A stretch of DNA of 64,000 nucleotides from DASPWW01 sp963841715 (GTDB taxonomy: Bacteria > Actinomycetota > Thermoleophilia > Solirubrobacterales > 70-9), in assembly GCA_963841715.1 (NCBI GenBank), contig CAWJDP010000005.1, forward strand, positions 124,001-188,000, given 5' to 3'. Made by a program: the position numbers and the translations under genes. The notes under the pieces were generated by a model. That model was not told the DNA's origin and ran no database searches. It saw nothing but the letters and a program-made list of their open reading frames with translations. The number at the start of each line of letters is the position of its first letter. The first letter of the stretch is position 1. This document shows positions 1-7,681 of this stretch, one piece after another.

Positions 1-866
1 ACGGAGTCCACGCCGAGCCGACGACGTTCGGGCTTCGGCTCGCGGGGTTCTCGTTCGAGGCCAACCGCAACGTCGAGCGACTGCGCTCCGCCGCCGAGCA
101 GGCGGCGGTCGGCAAGCTCTCGGGCGCGGTCGGGACCTACGCCTCGATCACCCCCGAGGTCGAGCGCCGGGTGATGGACGCGCTCGGCCTCGACCGCGAG
201 GACGTCTCGACCCAGATCGTCCCCCGCGACCGCCACGCCGCGCTGCTGCAGGCAATCGCGCTCGCCGGGGCCGGGCTCGAGCGGCTCGGGACCGAGATCC
301 GCAATCTGCAGCGGACCGAGGTGCGAGAGGTCGAGGAGCCGTTCGGAGCCGGCCAGAAGGGGTCCTCGGCGATGCCGCACAAGCGCAATCCGATCCTCTC
401 GGAGCGGGTCTGCGGTCTCGCGCGCGTGCTCCGCGGCTACGCGCAGGCAGGCGTCGAGAACGTCGCGCTGTGGCACGAGCGCGACATCTCCCACTCCGGC
501 GCCGAGCGCGTGATCCTTCCCGACGCGACGATCCTGCTCGACTACATGCAGCACCTCGGAACGCGGATCGTCGAGGGGATGACCGTCCACGCCGACCGCA
601 TGCTCGCCAACCTCGAGCTGACCCACGGCGCCCTGCACAGCCAGCGCGCGCTGACCGCGCTCGTCGAGGCCGGAATGAGCCGTGACGACGCCTACCGGAT
701 CGTCCAGGAGAGCGCCCAGCGCGCCTGGGACACCGGAACCGGCTTTCGCGAGCTGCTGGCAGAGGCGGTGCCAGACCTGGAGCTCGATGAGGTTTTCGAC
801 CGCGACGGCTACCTGCGCCACGCACCGGAGCTCTTCGAGCGCCTGGAGACGCTCGGCAGGGACTAG
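1..866 (+). CDS. purB: Adenylosuccinate lyase (5' end cut off by window)
   Basis: Two steps of purine synthesis: splits SAICAR to AICAR plus fumarate, and adenylosuccinate to AMP plus fumarate. Cytosolic homotetramer of the fumarase/aspartase superfamily. The reading frame is open from base 3 and starts in the conserved GVHAEPTTFG segment, so roughly the first third of the protein lies outside. The superfamily signature GSSAMPHKRNP is at about bases 361-393, followed by the LWHERDISHS segment. The gene heads the purine cluster, with purC about 2 kb downstream. Its stop overlaps by four bases the stop of the convergent cytochrome P450 gene. The C-terminal 230 residues look intact. Confidence 0.96.
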   Translation, partial: GVHAEPTTFGLRLAGFSFEANRNVERLRSAAEQAAVGKLSGAVGTYASITPEVERRVMDALGLDREDVSTQIVPRDRHAALLQAIALAGAGLERLGTEIRNLQRTEVREVEEPFGAGQKGSSAMPHKRNPILSERVCGLARVLRGYAQAGVENVALWHERDISHSGAERVILPDATILLDYMQHLGTRIVEGMTVHADRMLANLELTHGALHSQRALTALVEAGMSRDDAYRIVQESAQRAWDTGTGFRELLAEAVPDLELDEVFDRDGYLRHAPELFERLETLGRD

Positions 867-2221
867 CTTCGGCGCTCGAGGATCGCCGGCGTGCCGTGCC
901 GGGGCGCGAGCGTCACGTTGCGGCGCACGATCGGCTCTGGGCGGTCGGTCGCGGGGCGAAGCGTTGCGCGCGCGAGGATCGTGCGCAGGACGACGTCGAT
1001 CTCGAACTGCGCGAACGCGGCGCCGAGGCAGCGGCGGGTCCCGCCGCCGAACGGGATCCAGCTGAAGGTCTCGGGCCCGCCGTCGAGGAAGCGCTCGGGC
1101 TTGAACCCATACGGGTCCTCGTAGACGTCGGCGCGCGTGTGCGTCAGGTAGATCGCGGCGAAGACGTTAGTCCCCGACTCGAGCGCGTAGCCTCCGAGCT
1201 CGCTCGGCGCGCGCAGCTCGCGGCCGATGAACGGGACGACGGGACGGATCCGCAGCGACTCCTCTCGGACCGCGCGCAGATACTCGCCGCCGCCGTCCGC
1301 GATCTCCTCCCGAAGCCGGGCGAGCTTGTCCGGCGCCCGGAACAGGAGGTCGAAGGACCACGCGAGCGCCGTCGCCGTCGTCTCGTGGCCGGCGAGCAGC
1401 AGCGTCATCAGCTGGTCGCGGAGCTCACGGTCGTCCATCGCCGAGCCGTCCTCGAACCGCGCCGCAACGAGCTGGGAGAGGATGTCTTCGCGCTCGGCGA
1501 CGTCGGGGTCGCGGCGCCGCTCGGCGATCTCGGCGAGCAGGATCTCGTCGGTCTCCTCCAGCATTCGCTCCGTCGTCCTGTACGGCCGCAGGCGGCGCAT
1601 CCCGGGGAACGTGAACAGGAACGCCGCCGGCGACTGCGTCTTGCCGACGATCGCCGACAGCAGCCGCCGCAGGTCCGCGCGTCGGCCCTCGTCCTCGACG
1701 CCGAACACCGCCCGGATGATCACCTCGAGCGTGATCGCCTGCATGCTCCGGTGCAATGGGAATGCCTCGCCGAGCCCCCACCCGTCGACGGCGCGGTCGG
1801 CGGCCTCGGAGATCACGCGCTCGTAGGCGCGCATCCGCTCGCCGTGGAACGGCGGCAGCATCAGCTTGCGGCGGCGCATGTGGGCGTCGTCCTCGAGCAC
1901 GAGCACCGAGCTGCGGCCGAGGATCGGGGTGAGAACGGCGTTGCGACCCGAGGCGATCGTGTTCACCCGGTCGGCTCCGAACAGCCTCTTCAGCGACGCC
2001 GGATCGGAGATGAACACCGCGCTGCCGAGGCGGGCGAGACTCGCCGTGAACGGCTCACCGTAGCGGTGCCGGCAGGACTCGAGGAACGGGACCGGACGGG
2101 CGACGAAGCGCGCCGTTTGGACCGCGGTCGGCGCCGAGGGCCCAGGCGGCATGCCGGTGCGGGCAGCGCGGTCGGGCGGGGCCTCGAGGACGGGCGTCTG
2201 GGCCTCCATCGGGGCAATCAT
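863..2221 (-). CDS. Cytochrome P450
   Basis: Haem-thiolate monooxygenase of 452 residues, probably soluble, needing an external ferredoxin/reductase; substrate unknown. Visible motifs in order: I-helix oxygen-binding AGHETT, K-helix ExxR in EESLRIRP, and the haem-ligand loop FGGGTRRCLG with the cysteine ligand. Full length for a bacterial class I P450. Start chosen at the ATG at 2221; an in-frame ATG four codons on is an alternative. It lies 13 bp downstream of the MBL-fold gene on the same strand, so the two are probably co-transcribed. The pair sits inside the purine cluster on the opposite strand. No redoxin partner gene is in the window. Confidence 0.93.
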   Translation of the reverse strand: MIAPMEAQTPVLEAPPDRAARTGMPPGPSAPTAVQTARFVARPVPFLESCRHRYGEPFTASLARLGSAVFISDPASLKRLFGADRVNTIASGRNAVLTPILGRSSVLVLEDDAHMRRRKLMLPPFHGERMRAYERVISEAADRAVDGWGLGEAFPLHRSMQAITLEVIIRAVFGVEDEGRRADLRRLLSAIVGKTQSPAAFLFTFPGMRRLRPYRTTERMLEETDEILLAEIAERRRDPDVAEREDILSQLVAARFEDGSAMDDRELRDQLMTLLLAGHETTATALAWSFDLLFRAPDKLARLREEIADGGGEYLRAVREESLRIRPVVPFIGRELRAPSELGGYALESGTNVFAAIYLTHTRADVYEDPYGFKPERFLDGGPETFSWIPFGGGTRRCLGAAFAQFEIDVVLRTILARATLRPATDRPEPIVRRNVTLAPRHGTPAILERRS

Positions 2222-2234
2222 AGGGTGGCTACGA

Positions 2235-2840
2235 CTACGAGCCGAGCTCGACGAAGCGCCGCAGCGCCGCCTTGCCGCCGCCGACGAGCGGCTCGCCGTG
2301 CGCGAACAGCAGCGTGTCGAAGTCGAGCTCGAGCAGGCGGCGGAAGGTCTCGATCAGGCCGCTCTTGACCGCCTCGGGATCGTCACCGAGGCAGTCGTCG
2401 CCCCAGAAGTCCAGCGACCCCTCGGGGTGCCGGAGGACCGCGTCGGCGAACGCGAGCATGCCGTCTCCAGCGACGATCTGGAGCGCTGTGTCGTCGGGGC
2501 AGATCACCCCGACCTCGCGCGCGACGATCCCGGGCGCGACCTCCTCCCCGGGTGAGAAGCCCTCGACCCGCAACCCGCCCTCGAACTCGTGCAGGCCCTC
2601 GCGGTTGCAGAACACCGGGCAACCGAAGCGCTCGCGGAAGTCGTCGCTGTGGCGATAGTGGTGGCGGTTGGTGAGCAGGATCCGCTGCGGGGGCTCGGCG
2701 GCGAACCACTCGAGTCCCTCCGCCGGCAGCATCGGATCGATCACCGCGGCGCCGCCCTTGACGTAGTAGGAGCTGACGCGCTGGCGGATGCCCTCGTGGA
2801 AAGCGGTCCAGTGGTAGATGCCCTGCTCGATCTCGTCCAT
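2235..2840 (-). CDS. MBL-fold-like hydrolase with degenerate metal motif
   Basis: 201 residues with the general plan of small metallo-beta-lactamase-fold hydrolases: N-terminal strand with an IDPMLP-type turn, a segment TNRHHYRHSDDF where the HxHxDH metal motif normally sits, and a late FAHGEP histidine. The first motif is not canonical, so metal content and activity are uncertain. Upstream of and probably co-transcribed with the P450 gene. A GAGGT ribosome-binding site lies before the ATG at 2840. It is divergent from purC across 108 bp. Function unknown; detoxification or a step linked to the P450 substrate are possible inferences. Confidence 0.75.
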   Translation of the reverse strand: MDEIEQGIYHWTAFHEGIRQRVSSYYVKGGAAVIDPMLPAEGLEWFAAEPPQRILLTNRHHYRHSDDFRERFGCPVFCNREGLHEFEGGLRVEGFSPGEEVAPGIVAREVGVICPDDTALQIVAGDGMLAFADAVLRHPEGSLDFWGDDCLGDDPEAVKSGLIETFRRLLELDFDTLLFAHGEPLVGGGKAALRRFVELGS

Positions 2841-2948
2841 ACGGACCTCGCTCGTACCGGTTTTTGCCTCGTCCCGCCGTCTCTGGCTGGTCCGGGTCCA
2901 TTGTTAGCATCGCCGGGCGACTCCGAGCGACGTTCCGGACCCCGACAG

Positions 2949-3806
2949 ATGACTTCTGCCCTATCCGACCTGAAGCTACTCGCGACCGGCAAGGTCAGGG
3001 AGATGTACGAGCTCGACGGCGATCTGCTCATGGTCGCCTCGGATCGGATCTCCACCTACGACGTCGTGATGCCGACCCCGATCCCGGACAAGGGCCGGGT
3101 GCTGAGCCAGATGTCGGTGTTCTGGTTCGAGACCACGGGCGACATCGTCCTCAGCCACTTCGTCTCCCAGGACGTCCCTCCCGAGGCCGCGGGACGCGGG
3201 CTGCGGGTGGAGAAGCTCGACATGTACCCGGTCGAGTGCGTCGTCCGCGGCTACCTGTCCGGCTCCGGGTGGCGGGAGTATCGCGACAGTGGCGCCGTGT
3301 GCGGGATCGAGCTCCCGGACGGCATGCGCGAGTCCGAGAAGCTGCCGGAGCCGATCTTCACCCCCGCGACCAAGGCCGAGCTCGGAGAGCATGACGAGAA
3401 CGTCAGCTTCGATCGCGCCGCCAAGATCGTCGGCTCGCGGCCGTTGATGGAGGAGCTTCGCCGGGCGTCGATCGCGCTCTACGAGCACGGGGCCGCGCAC
3501 GCGGCCGAGCGCGGAATCATCCTCGCCGACACGAAGTTCGAGTTCGGGGCCTCCGGCGGCGCCGAGGTCGTGCTTGGGGACGAGGTCCTGACCCCCGACT
3601 CGTCGCGGTTCTGGCCCGCCGACGAGTACGAGCCCGGCCGCCCGCAGCATTCGTTCGACAAGCAGTACGTCCGCGACTGGGCCGACGAGACGGGCTGGGA
3701 CCACAAGCCGCCTGCGCCCGAGCTGCCCGACGACGTTGTCGCGAACACCCGCGCGCGCTACATCGAGGCGTACGAGCGGATCTCCGGACGATCGCTTCCG
3801 GACTAG
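2949..3806 (+). CDS. purC: SAICAR synthase
   Basis: Phosphoribosylaminoimidazole-succinocarboxamide synthase: joins CAIR with aspartate using ATP. 285 residues, normal for the family. Conserved N-terminus KLLATGKVREMYE, the core ASDRISTYDVVMP, and VECVVRGYLSGSGW in the nucleotide-binding half. The open frame extends far upstream without a stop, but the family alignment places the start at ATG 2949. A TAGCAT hexamer at 2905-2910 could be its -10 box, leaving a short leader without a clear Shine-Dalgarno. Followed closely by purS, purQ and purL, so probably one operon. Confidence 0.96.
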   Translation: MTSALSDLKLLATGKVREMYELDGDLLMVASDRISTYDVVMPTPIPDKGRVLSQMSVFWFETTGDIVLSHFVSQDVPPEAAGRGLRVEKLDMYPVECVVRGYLSGSGWREYRDSGAVCGIELPDGMRESEKLPEPIFTPATKAELGEHDENVSFDRAAKIVGSRPLMEELRRASIALYEHGAAHAAERGIILADTKFEFGASGGAEVVLGDEVLTPDSSRFWPADEYEPGRPQHSFDKQYVRDWADETGWDHKPPAPELPDDVVANTRARYIEAYERISGRSLPD

Positions 3807-3816
3807 TGCGGGACGG

Positions 3817-4113
3817 ATGAGGGCAAGGGTCCTGATCCGGCCGAAGGAGGGCATCCTCGACCCGCAGGGGAAGGCGGTTGAGCGCGCGCTGCCGGCGCTC
3901 GGCTTCGAGGGCGTCGAACACGTCCGGGTCGGCCGCCTCGTCGAGCTCGAGACCGACGACCCGGACGCGCTGGGAGAGTTGTGCGAGAAGCTCCTCGCCA
4001 ACCCCCTGATCGAGGACTACGAAATCATTGTTCCGGCCGAATCCTCCACCGGGGGAGGCGCCCCAGAGGGGCGCCGAGGGGGCGAAGCCCCCTTGTCCGG
4101 TTCGGCCGGGTGA
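3817..4113 (+). CDS. purS: FGAM synthase subunit PurS, with repeat-derived C-terminal tail
   Basis: Small subunit of the PurS-PurQ-PurL formylglycinamidine ribonucleotide synthase, thought to help couple glutaminase and synthetase subunits. The first ~78 residues (MRARVLIRPKEGILDPQGKA to about EDYEIIVP) are the full normal PurS fold. The remaining ~20 residues, rich in Gly, Arg, Pro and Ser, are encoded by two GC-rich palindromes and look like an acquired extension. Start is ATG 3817, 10 bp after the purC stop. The next gene, purQ, begins 3 bp after the stop. Confidence 0.92.
   Translation: MRARVLIRPKEGILDPQGKAVERALPALGFEGVEHVRVGRLVELETDDPDALGELCEKLLANPLIEDYEIIVPAESSTGGGAPEGRRGGEAPLSGSAG
4057..4092. 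repeat. Two adjacent GC palindromes inside the purS 3' end
   Basis: GGCGCCCC-aga-GGGGCGCC (4057-4075) is a perfect 8-bp hairpin with a 3-nt loop. It is followed at once by GGGGGC-gaa-GCCCCC (4078-4092), a 6-bp hairpin. Both lie in the coding frame of purS after the conserved domain ends, shortly before purQ. They could stabilise or attenuate the operon mRNA. The hairpins are seen directly; a role is inference. Confidence 0.7.
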
Positions 4114-4116
4114 TCG

Positions 4117-4797
4117 ATGAGCTCGACGTTTGGTGTGGTCCAGTTCCCTGGGTCGTGTGATGACCGCGATGCGCTCGCGGCGTGCGAGCGCATCGCAGAG
4201 GCGCGGATGCTCTGGCATGAGGACCGCGACCTTCGCGGCATCGACGCGGTGATCGTCCCCGGCGGGTTTTCGTACGGCGACTACCTGCGTGCCGGGGCGA
4301 TCGCGCGCTTCTCGCCGATGATGGAGTCGGTCGCGGAGTTCGCGGCCGGCGGCGGCCTCGTGCTCGGCGTCTGCAACGGGTTCCAGGTCCTGTGCGAGGC
4401 GGGGCTGCTGCCCGGCGCGCTGCTTCCCAACGAGGGTCTGAGGTTTGTGTCGCGGCAGGTCGAGATCGAGGTCGCGAACCCAGACACCGCGTTCACGCGC
4501 GAGTGCGAGCCCGGGTCGCGGCTGTCAATCCCGGTCAAGCACACGACCGGGCGCTACTTCGCCCCGGATGACGAGCTCGACGTGCTCGAGGAGCGCGGGC
4601 AGGTCGCCTTCCGCTACGCGCCCGGCACCAACCCGAACGGCTCCGCGCGCGACATCGCCGGAGTCACGAACGACGCCGGGAACGTTCTCGGCCTGATGCC
4701 CCACCCCGAGCACGCGGTCGACGCGGCGACCGGGTCGGAGGACGGGCTCTGCATCCTGCGCTCGATCTCCGGACGCGCCGAGACGGTTCTCGCCTAG
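4117..4797 (+). CDS. purQ: FGAM synthase glutaminase subunit PurQ
   Basis: Class I glutamine amidotransferase that releases ammonia for PurL. 226 residues. Oxyanion region IVPGGFSYGD, nucleophile cysteine in GVCNGFQ near residue 88, and the catalytic His/Glu in LMPHPEHA near the C-terminus. Start ATG lies 3 bp after the purS stop. The stop TAG shares its G with the GTG start of purL, implying translational coupling of the complex subunits. Confidence 0.96.
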   Translation: MSSTFGVVQFPGSCDDRDALAACERIAEARMLWHEDRDLRGIDAVIVPGGFSYGDYLRAGAIARFSPMMESVAEFAAGGGLVLGVCNGFQVLCEAGLLPGALLPNEGLRFVSRQVEIEVANPDTAFTRECEPGSRLSIPVKHTTGRYFAPDDELDVLEERGQVAFRYAPGTNPNGSARDIAGVTNDAGNVLGLMPHPEHAVDAATGSEDGLCILRSISGRAETVLA

Positions 4798-7016
4798 TGG
4801 CCCGGAACCCCACGCCGACGGCTGACTCGCGACACCGCGAGCTCGGGCTCACGGACCGCGAATACGAACTCATCGAGGAGCTGCTTGGGCGCGAGCCGAA
4901 CGACGTCGAGCTGGCGATGTTCTCGCTGCTGTGGTCGGAGCACTGCGCGTACAAGCACTCGCGCAAGCTGCTCGGGCGGCTGCCGACCGAGGGAGCGCGC
5001 GTCGTCATGGGGCCGGGCGAGAACGCCGGTGCGGTGGAGCTCTCCGGCGGATGGACGATCGCGTTCAAGGTCGAGTCCCACAACCATCCGAGCGCGGTCG
5101 AGCCGTTCCAGGGCGCGGCGACCGGGGTCGGTGGGATCCTCCGCGATGTGTTCGCGATCGGCGCGCAGCCGATCGCGGTGCTCGACTCGCTGCGCTTCGG
5201 GGAGCTCGACTCCGAGCGCTCGCGCTACCTGTTCGACCGCGCCGTCGCCGGGATCGGCCACTACGGGAACTCGATCGGCGTCCCCACCGTCGGTGGCGAG
5301 CTCTACTTCGAAGCCCCCTACGAGCACAACTGCCTCGTCAACGCCATGTGCGTCGGACTCGCCCACCGGGAGCGGATGATCCGCTCGGCCGCCTCGGGCC
5401 CCGGCAACCTCGTCGTCATCCTCGGCGCGTCGACCGGCCGCGACGGGATCGGCGGCGCCTCGGTGCTCGCCTCCGCCGAGCTTGCCGAGGGCGAGGAGAA
5501 GCGGCCGAGCGTGCAGATCGGCGACCCGTTCGAGGAGAAGAAGCTGATGGAGTGCTGCCTCGAGCTGCTCGAGCGCGGGCTGCTCGTCGCGCTCCAGGAC
5601 CTCGGCGCCGCGGGGCTGACCTCGTCGGCCGGCGAGATGGCGGCGAAGGGCGGAGTCGGGATCGACATCGACGTCGCGCGCGTCCCACTGCGAAGCGATG
5701 ACCTCGAGCCGTTCGAGGTCATGGTCTCGGAGTCGCAGGAGCGGATGCTCGCGGTCGTCGAGCCAGCCCGCCTCGACGAGGTGATCGCGGTCTGCGAGCG
5801 CTGGCAGACCGGCGCCGCGGCGATCGGCGAAGTGACGGACAGCGGGCGCCTGCGGGTGCTGGCTCGCGACGACGTCGTCGGCGACGTGCCGATCGCGGCG
5901 CTCGTCGACGGATGCCCGCTGTACGACCTCGACCCGGAGGACCCGGGGGCGTGGATCTACCCGAGCAGCGGCGACGGGCTCGCGGGCGACGACCCCGGCG
6001 CGGTGCTCCAGGCTCTGCTCAGCTCCGCCAACGTCGCCTCGGCGCGGTGGGCGTTCGAGCAATACGACTCGATCGTCCAGTCGCGGACGGTGCGCCGGCC
6101 GGAATGCGCCGATGCGGCGGTGCTCGCGATCGAGGAGGCCGGCAGCGCGATCGCGGTCTCGATCGACGGCAACGGCCGCCGGGTCGCCTGCGACCCGTAC
6201 CGAGGCACGGTCGAGGCCGTGCTCGAGTGCGCGTCGAACCTCGCATGCGTCGGCGCCGAGCCGCTCGGGCTCACCAACTGCCTCAACTTCGGGAACCCGG
6301 AGAAGCCGCACGTCGCCTGGCAGCTGACGCGCTCGGTCGAGGGACTGGCGGACGCGTGCGAAGCGCTCGGCGTCCCCGTCGTCGGCGGCAACGTCTCGCT
6401 CTACAACGAGACCGAGGCCGGGCCGATCTACCCGACTCCCGTCGTCGGGATGGTCGGCGAGCTTCCCGACCCCGCTGGATCAGGCGGGATCGCGCTGCGC
6501 GAAGGCGACGCGATCGCGCTCGCGGGCCCGTTCGCCCCCTCGCTCGCCGGATCGGAGCTGGCGAAGCTTCGCGGCGAGCTCGGAGTGGGACTGCCCGGGG
6601 TCGAGATCGCCGCGATCGAGGCCGCGATCGAGCTCGTCCGCGACGCGGTGCGGGACGGCCACATCAGCGCCGCGCACGACGTCAGCGAAGGTGGGCTCGC
6701 GTGCGTGATCGCGGAGTGCGCGATCGCGGGCGGGGTCGGGGCGAACGTCGACCTCGACCCGCTCGTCGAGCTGCGCGGAGGCTCGGGCGAGACGTGCCTG
6801 TTCGGGGAGGGTCCCGGCGGCTTCGTGCTCGCCGGCGACCCGGCGGCGATCGCGGCGCTGGCCCGCGACGCCGGCGACGTCGCGGTGCTCGCGATCGGAG
6901 CCGCCGGCGGTGACCGGCTCGAGCTCTCGGCGGCCGAGGCGTCGATCTCGGTCCCGCTCGCGGACGCCCAGGCCGCGTGGCGCTCGCTCGGCGATCGGGT
7001 CGACCCGGGCCCCTGA
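4797..7016 (+). CDS. purL: FGAM synthase large subunit PurL
   Basis: Formylglycinamidine ribonucleotide synthase, the ATP-using subunit of the PurSQL complex. 739 residues, the length of the small-type PurL lacking fused amidotransferase and PurS domains. The signature SHNHPSAVEPFQGAATGVGG is near residues 96-115; two AIRS-like halves follow, the second with NCLNFGNPEKP and HDVSEGGLA. Start is GTG 4797, overlapping the purQ stop by one base. No frameshift seen across 2.2 kb. The gene ends 57 bp before the convergent small secreted protein. Confidence 0.96.
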   Translation: MARNPTPTADSRHRELGLTDREYELIEELLGREPNDVELAMFSLLWSEHCAYKHSRKLLGRLPTEGARVVMGPGENAGAVELSGGWTIAFKVESHNHPSAVEPFQGAATGVGGILRDVFAIGAQPIAVLDSLRFGELDSERSRYLFDRAVAGIGHYGNSIGVPTVGGELYFEAPYEHNCLVNAMCVGLAHRERMIRSAASGPGNLVVILGASTGRDGIGGASVLASAELAEGEEKRPSVQIGDPFEEKKLMECCLELLERGLLVALQDLGAAGLTSSAGEMAAKGGVGIDIDVARVPLRSDDLEPFEVMVSESQERMLAVVEPARLDEVIAVCERWQTGAAAIGEVTDSGRLRVLARDDVVGDVPIAALVDGCPLYDLDPEDPGAWIYPSSGDGLAGDDPGAVLQALLSSANVASARWAFEQYDSIVQSRTVRRPECADAAVLAIEEAGSAIAVSIDGNGRRVACDPYRGTVEAVLECASNLACVGAEPLGLTNCLNFGNPEKPHVAWQLTRSVEGLADACEALGVPVVGGNVSLYNETEAGPIYPTPVVGMVGELPDPAGSGGIALREGDAIALAGPFAPSLAGSELAKLRGELGVGLPGVEIAAIEAAIELVRDAVRDGHISAAHDVSEGGLACVIAECAIAGGVGANVDLDPLVELRGGSGETCLFGEGPGGFVLAGDPAAIAALARDAGDVAVLAIGAAGGDRLELSAAEASISVPLADAQAAWRSLGDRVDPGP

Positions 7017-7032
7017 GCGGTGAACTCGGCCC

Positions 7033-7053
7033 CCGGGGCTCGACGAACCCCGG
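7033..7053. terminator. Weak hairpin between convergent purL and secreted-protein gene
   Basis: CCGGGG-ctcgacgaa-CCCCGG forms a 6-bp stem 17 bp after the purL stop. There is no T tract, so termination would have to be of the non-canonical kind common in high-GC actinobacteria. Confidence 0.3.
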
Positions 7054-7072
7054 TCGCGGCGACGCCGGCGGC

Positions 7073-7501
7073 TCAGCCCGGATATGGCTTGCCGTGGTCC
7101 ACGAACCGCACGGTCGGGGACGTCCCCTTCTTGCAGATCGTCTTGCCCTTCTTCTTCTTCGGGACGACCGCGTAGGCGTTCTTGCTGCCCCCGACGTCGG
7201 CGAGCGGGGACGTGATGAAGCCTCCGTCGCTCTCGCTGCTCAGCGTCGCCAGCGGCGAGCCACCCGCGTCGCCGTAGACCTTCACCGTGCGGCCCTTCTT
7301 GCACTTCTTCTTGCTCGTCATCACCTCGCCGATCACCCAGTAGGTCACCGGCTCGTCGGCAAATTCCTGGTACAGGGAAGGGTTCACCACGACCTCGGTC
7401 CGCACCTTGTGCTTCTTCGCGACGGCCGTGTCGGCACCCGCCGCGAACAGGAGCGCGACCGCCCCCACGAGCAGCGACAGCGGCCTGATCGGAGCCTTCA
7501 T
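7073..7501 (-). CDS. Small secreted lysine-rich protein of unknown function
   Basis: 142 residues. The ATG at 7501 is preceded by a GGAGG-containing purine stretch and opens a typical signal peptide (basic start, hydrophobic LLVGAVALLFAAG, then an Ala-rich cleavage region). The mature part is beta-rich looking, with Lys clusters such as SKKKCKKGR and PKKKKGK, two cysteines in those clusters (probably one disulfide), and acidic/glycine turns. An upstream in-frame start exists but would bury the signal peptide. I do not recognise a family. Convergent with purL. Confidence 0.7.
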   Translation of the reverse strand: MKAPIRPLSLLVGAVALLFAAGADTAVAKKHKVRTEVVVNPSLYQEFADEPVTYWVIGEVMTSKKKCKKGRTVKVYGDAGGSPLATLSSESDGGFITSPLADVGGSKNAYAVVPKKKKGKTICKKGTSPTVRFVDHGKPYPG

Positions 7502-7681
7502 CCTCTTCTCACCTCCGGCGATTGACGCGCGCCACCGCGGCGCCCCCAACGGCCGCACACGCTCGCAGGGCGTGAACGCCACGTCAATGGTGCATTTGCA
7601 CCATTGGCGCGGCGGTGCGGCTGTCAGGCGCACCGAGGCGGCGCCGGGTCGCAGCCGAGCGTGTGCTCTCGTGGCAGGTCG

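Noticed and set aside
896..2368. Long plus-strand open frame (490 codons) opposite the P450 gene
   Set aside because: It is low-complexity Arg/Ala/Glu-rich, has no domain pattern, and mirrors the P450 codons. Such shadow frames are expected at this GC content.
4794..6311. 505-codon minus-strand frame opposite purL
   Set aside because: Antisense shadow of a clearly conserved gene; composition is Arg/Asp/Val-rich without motifs.
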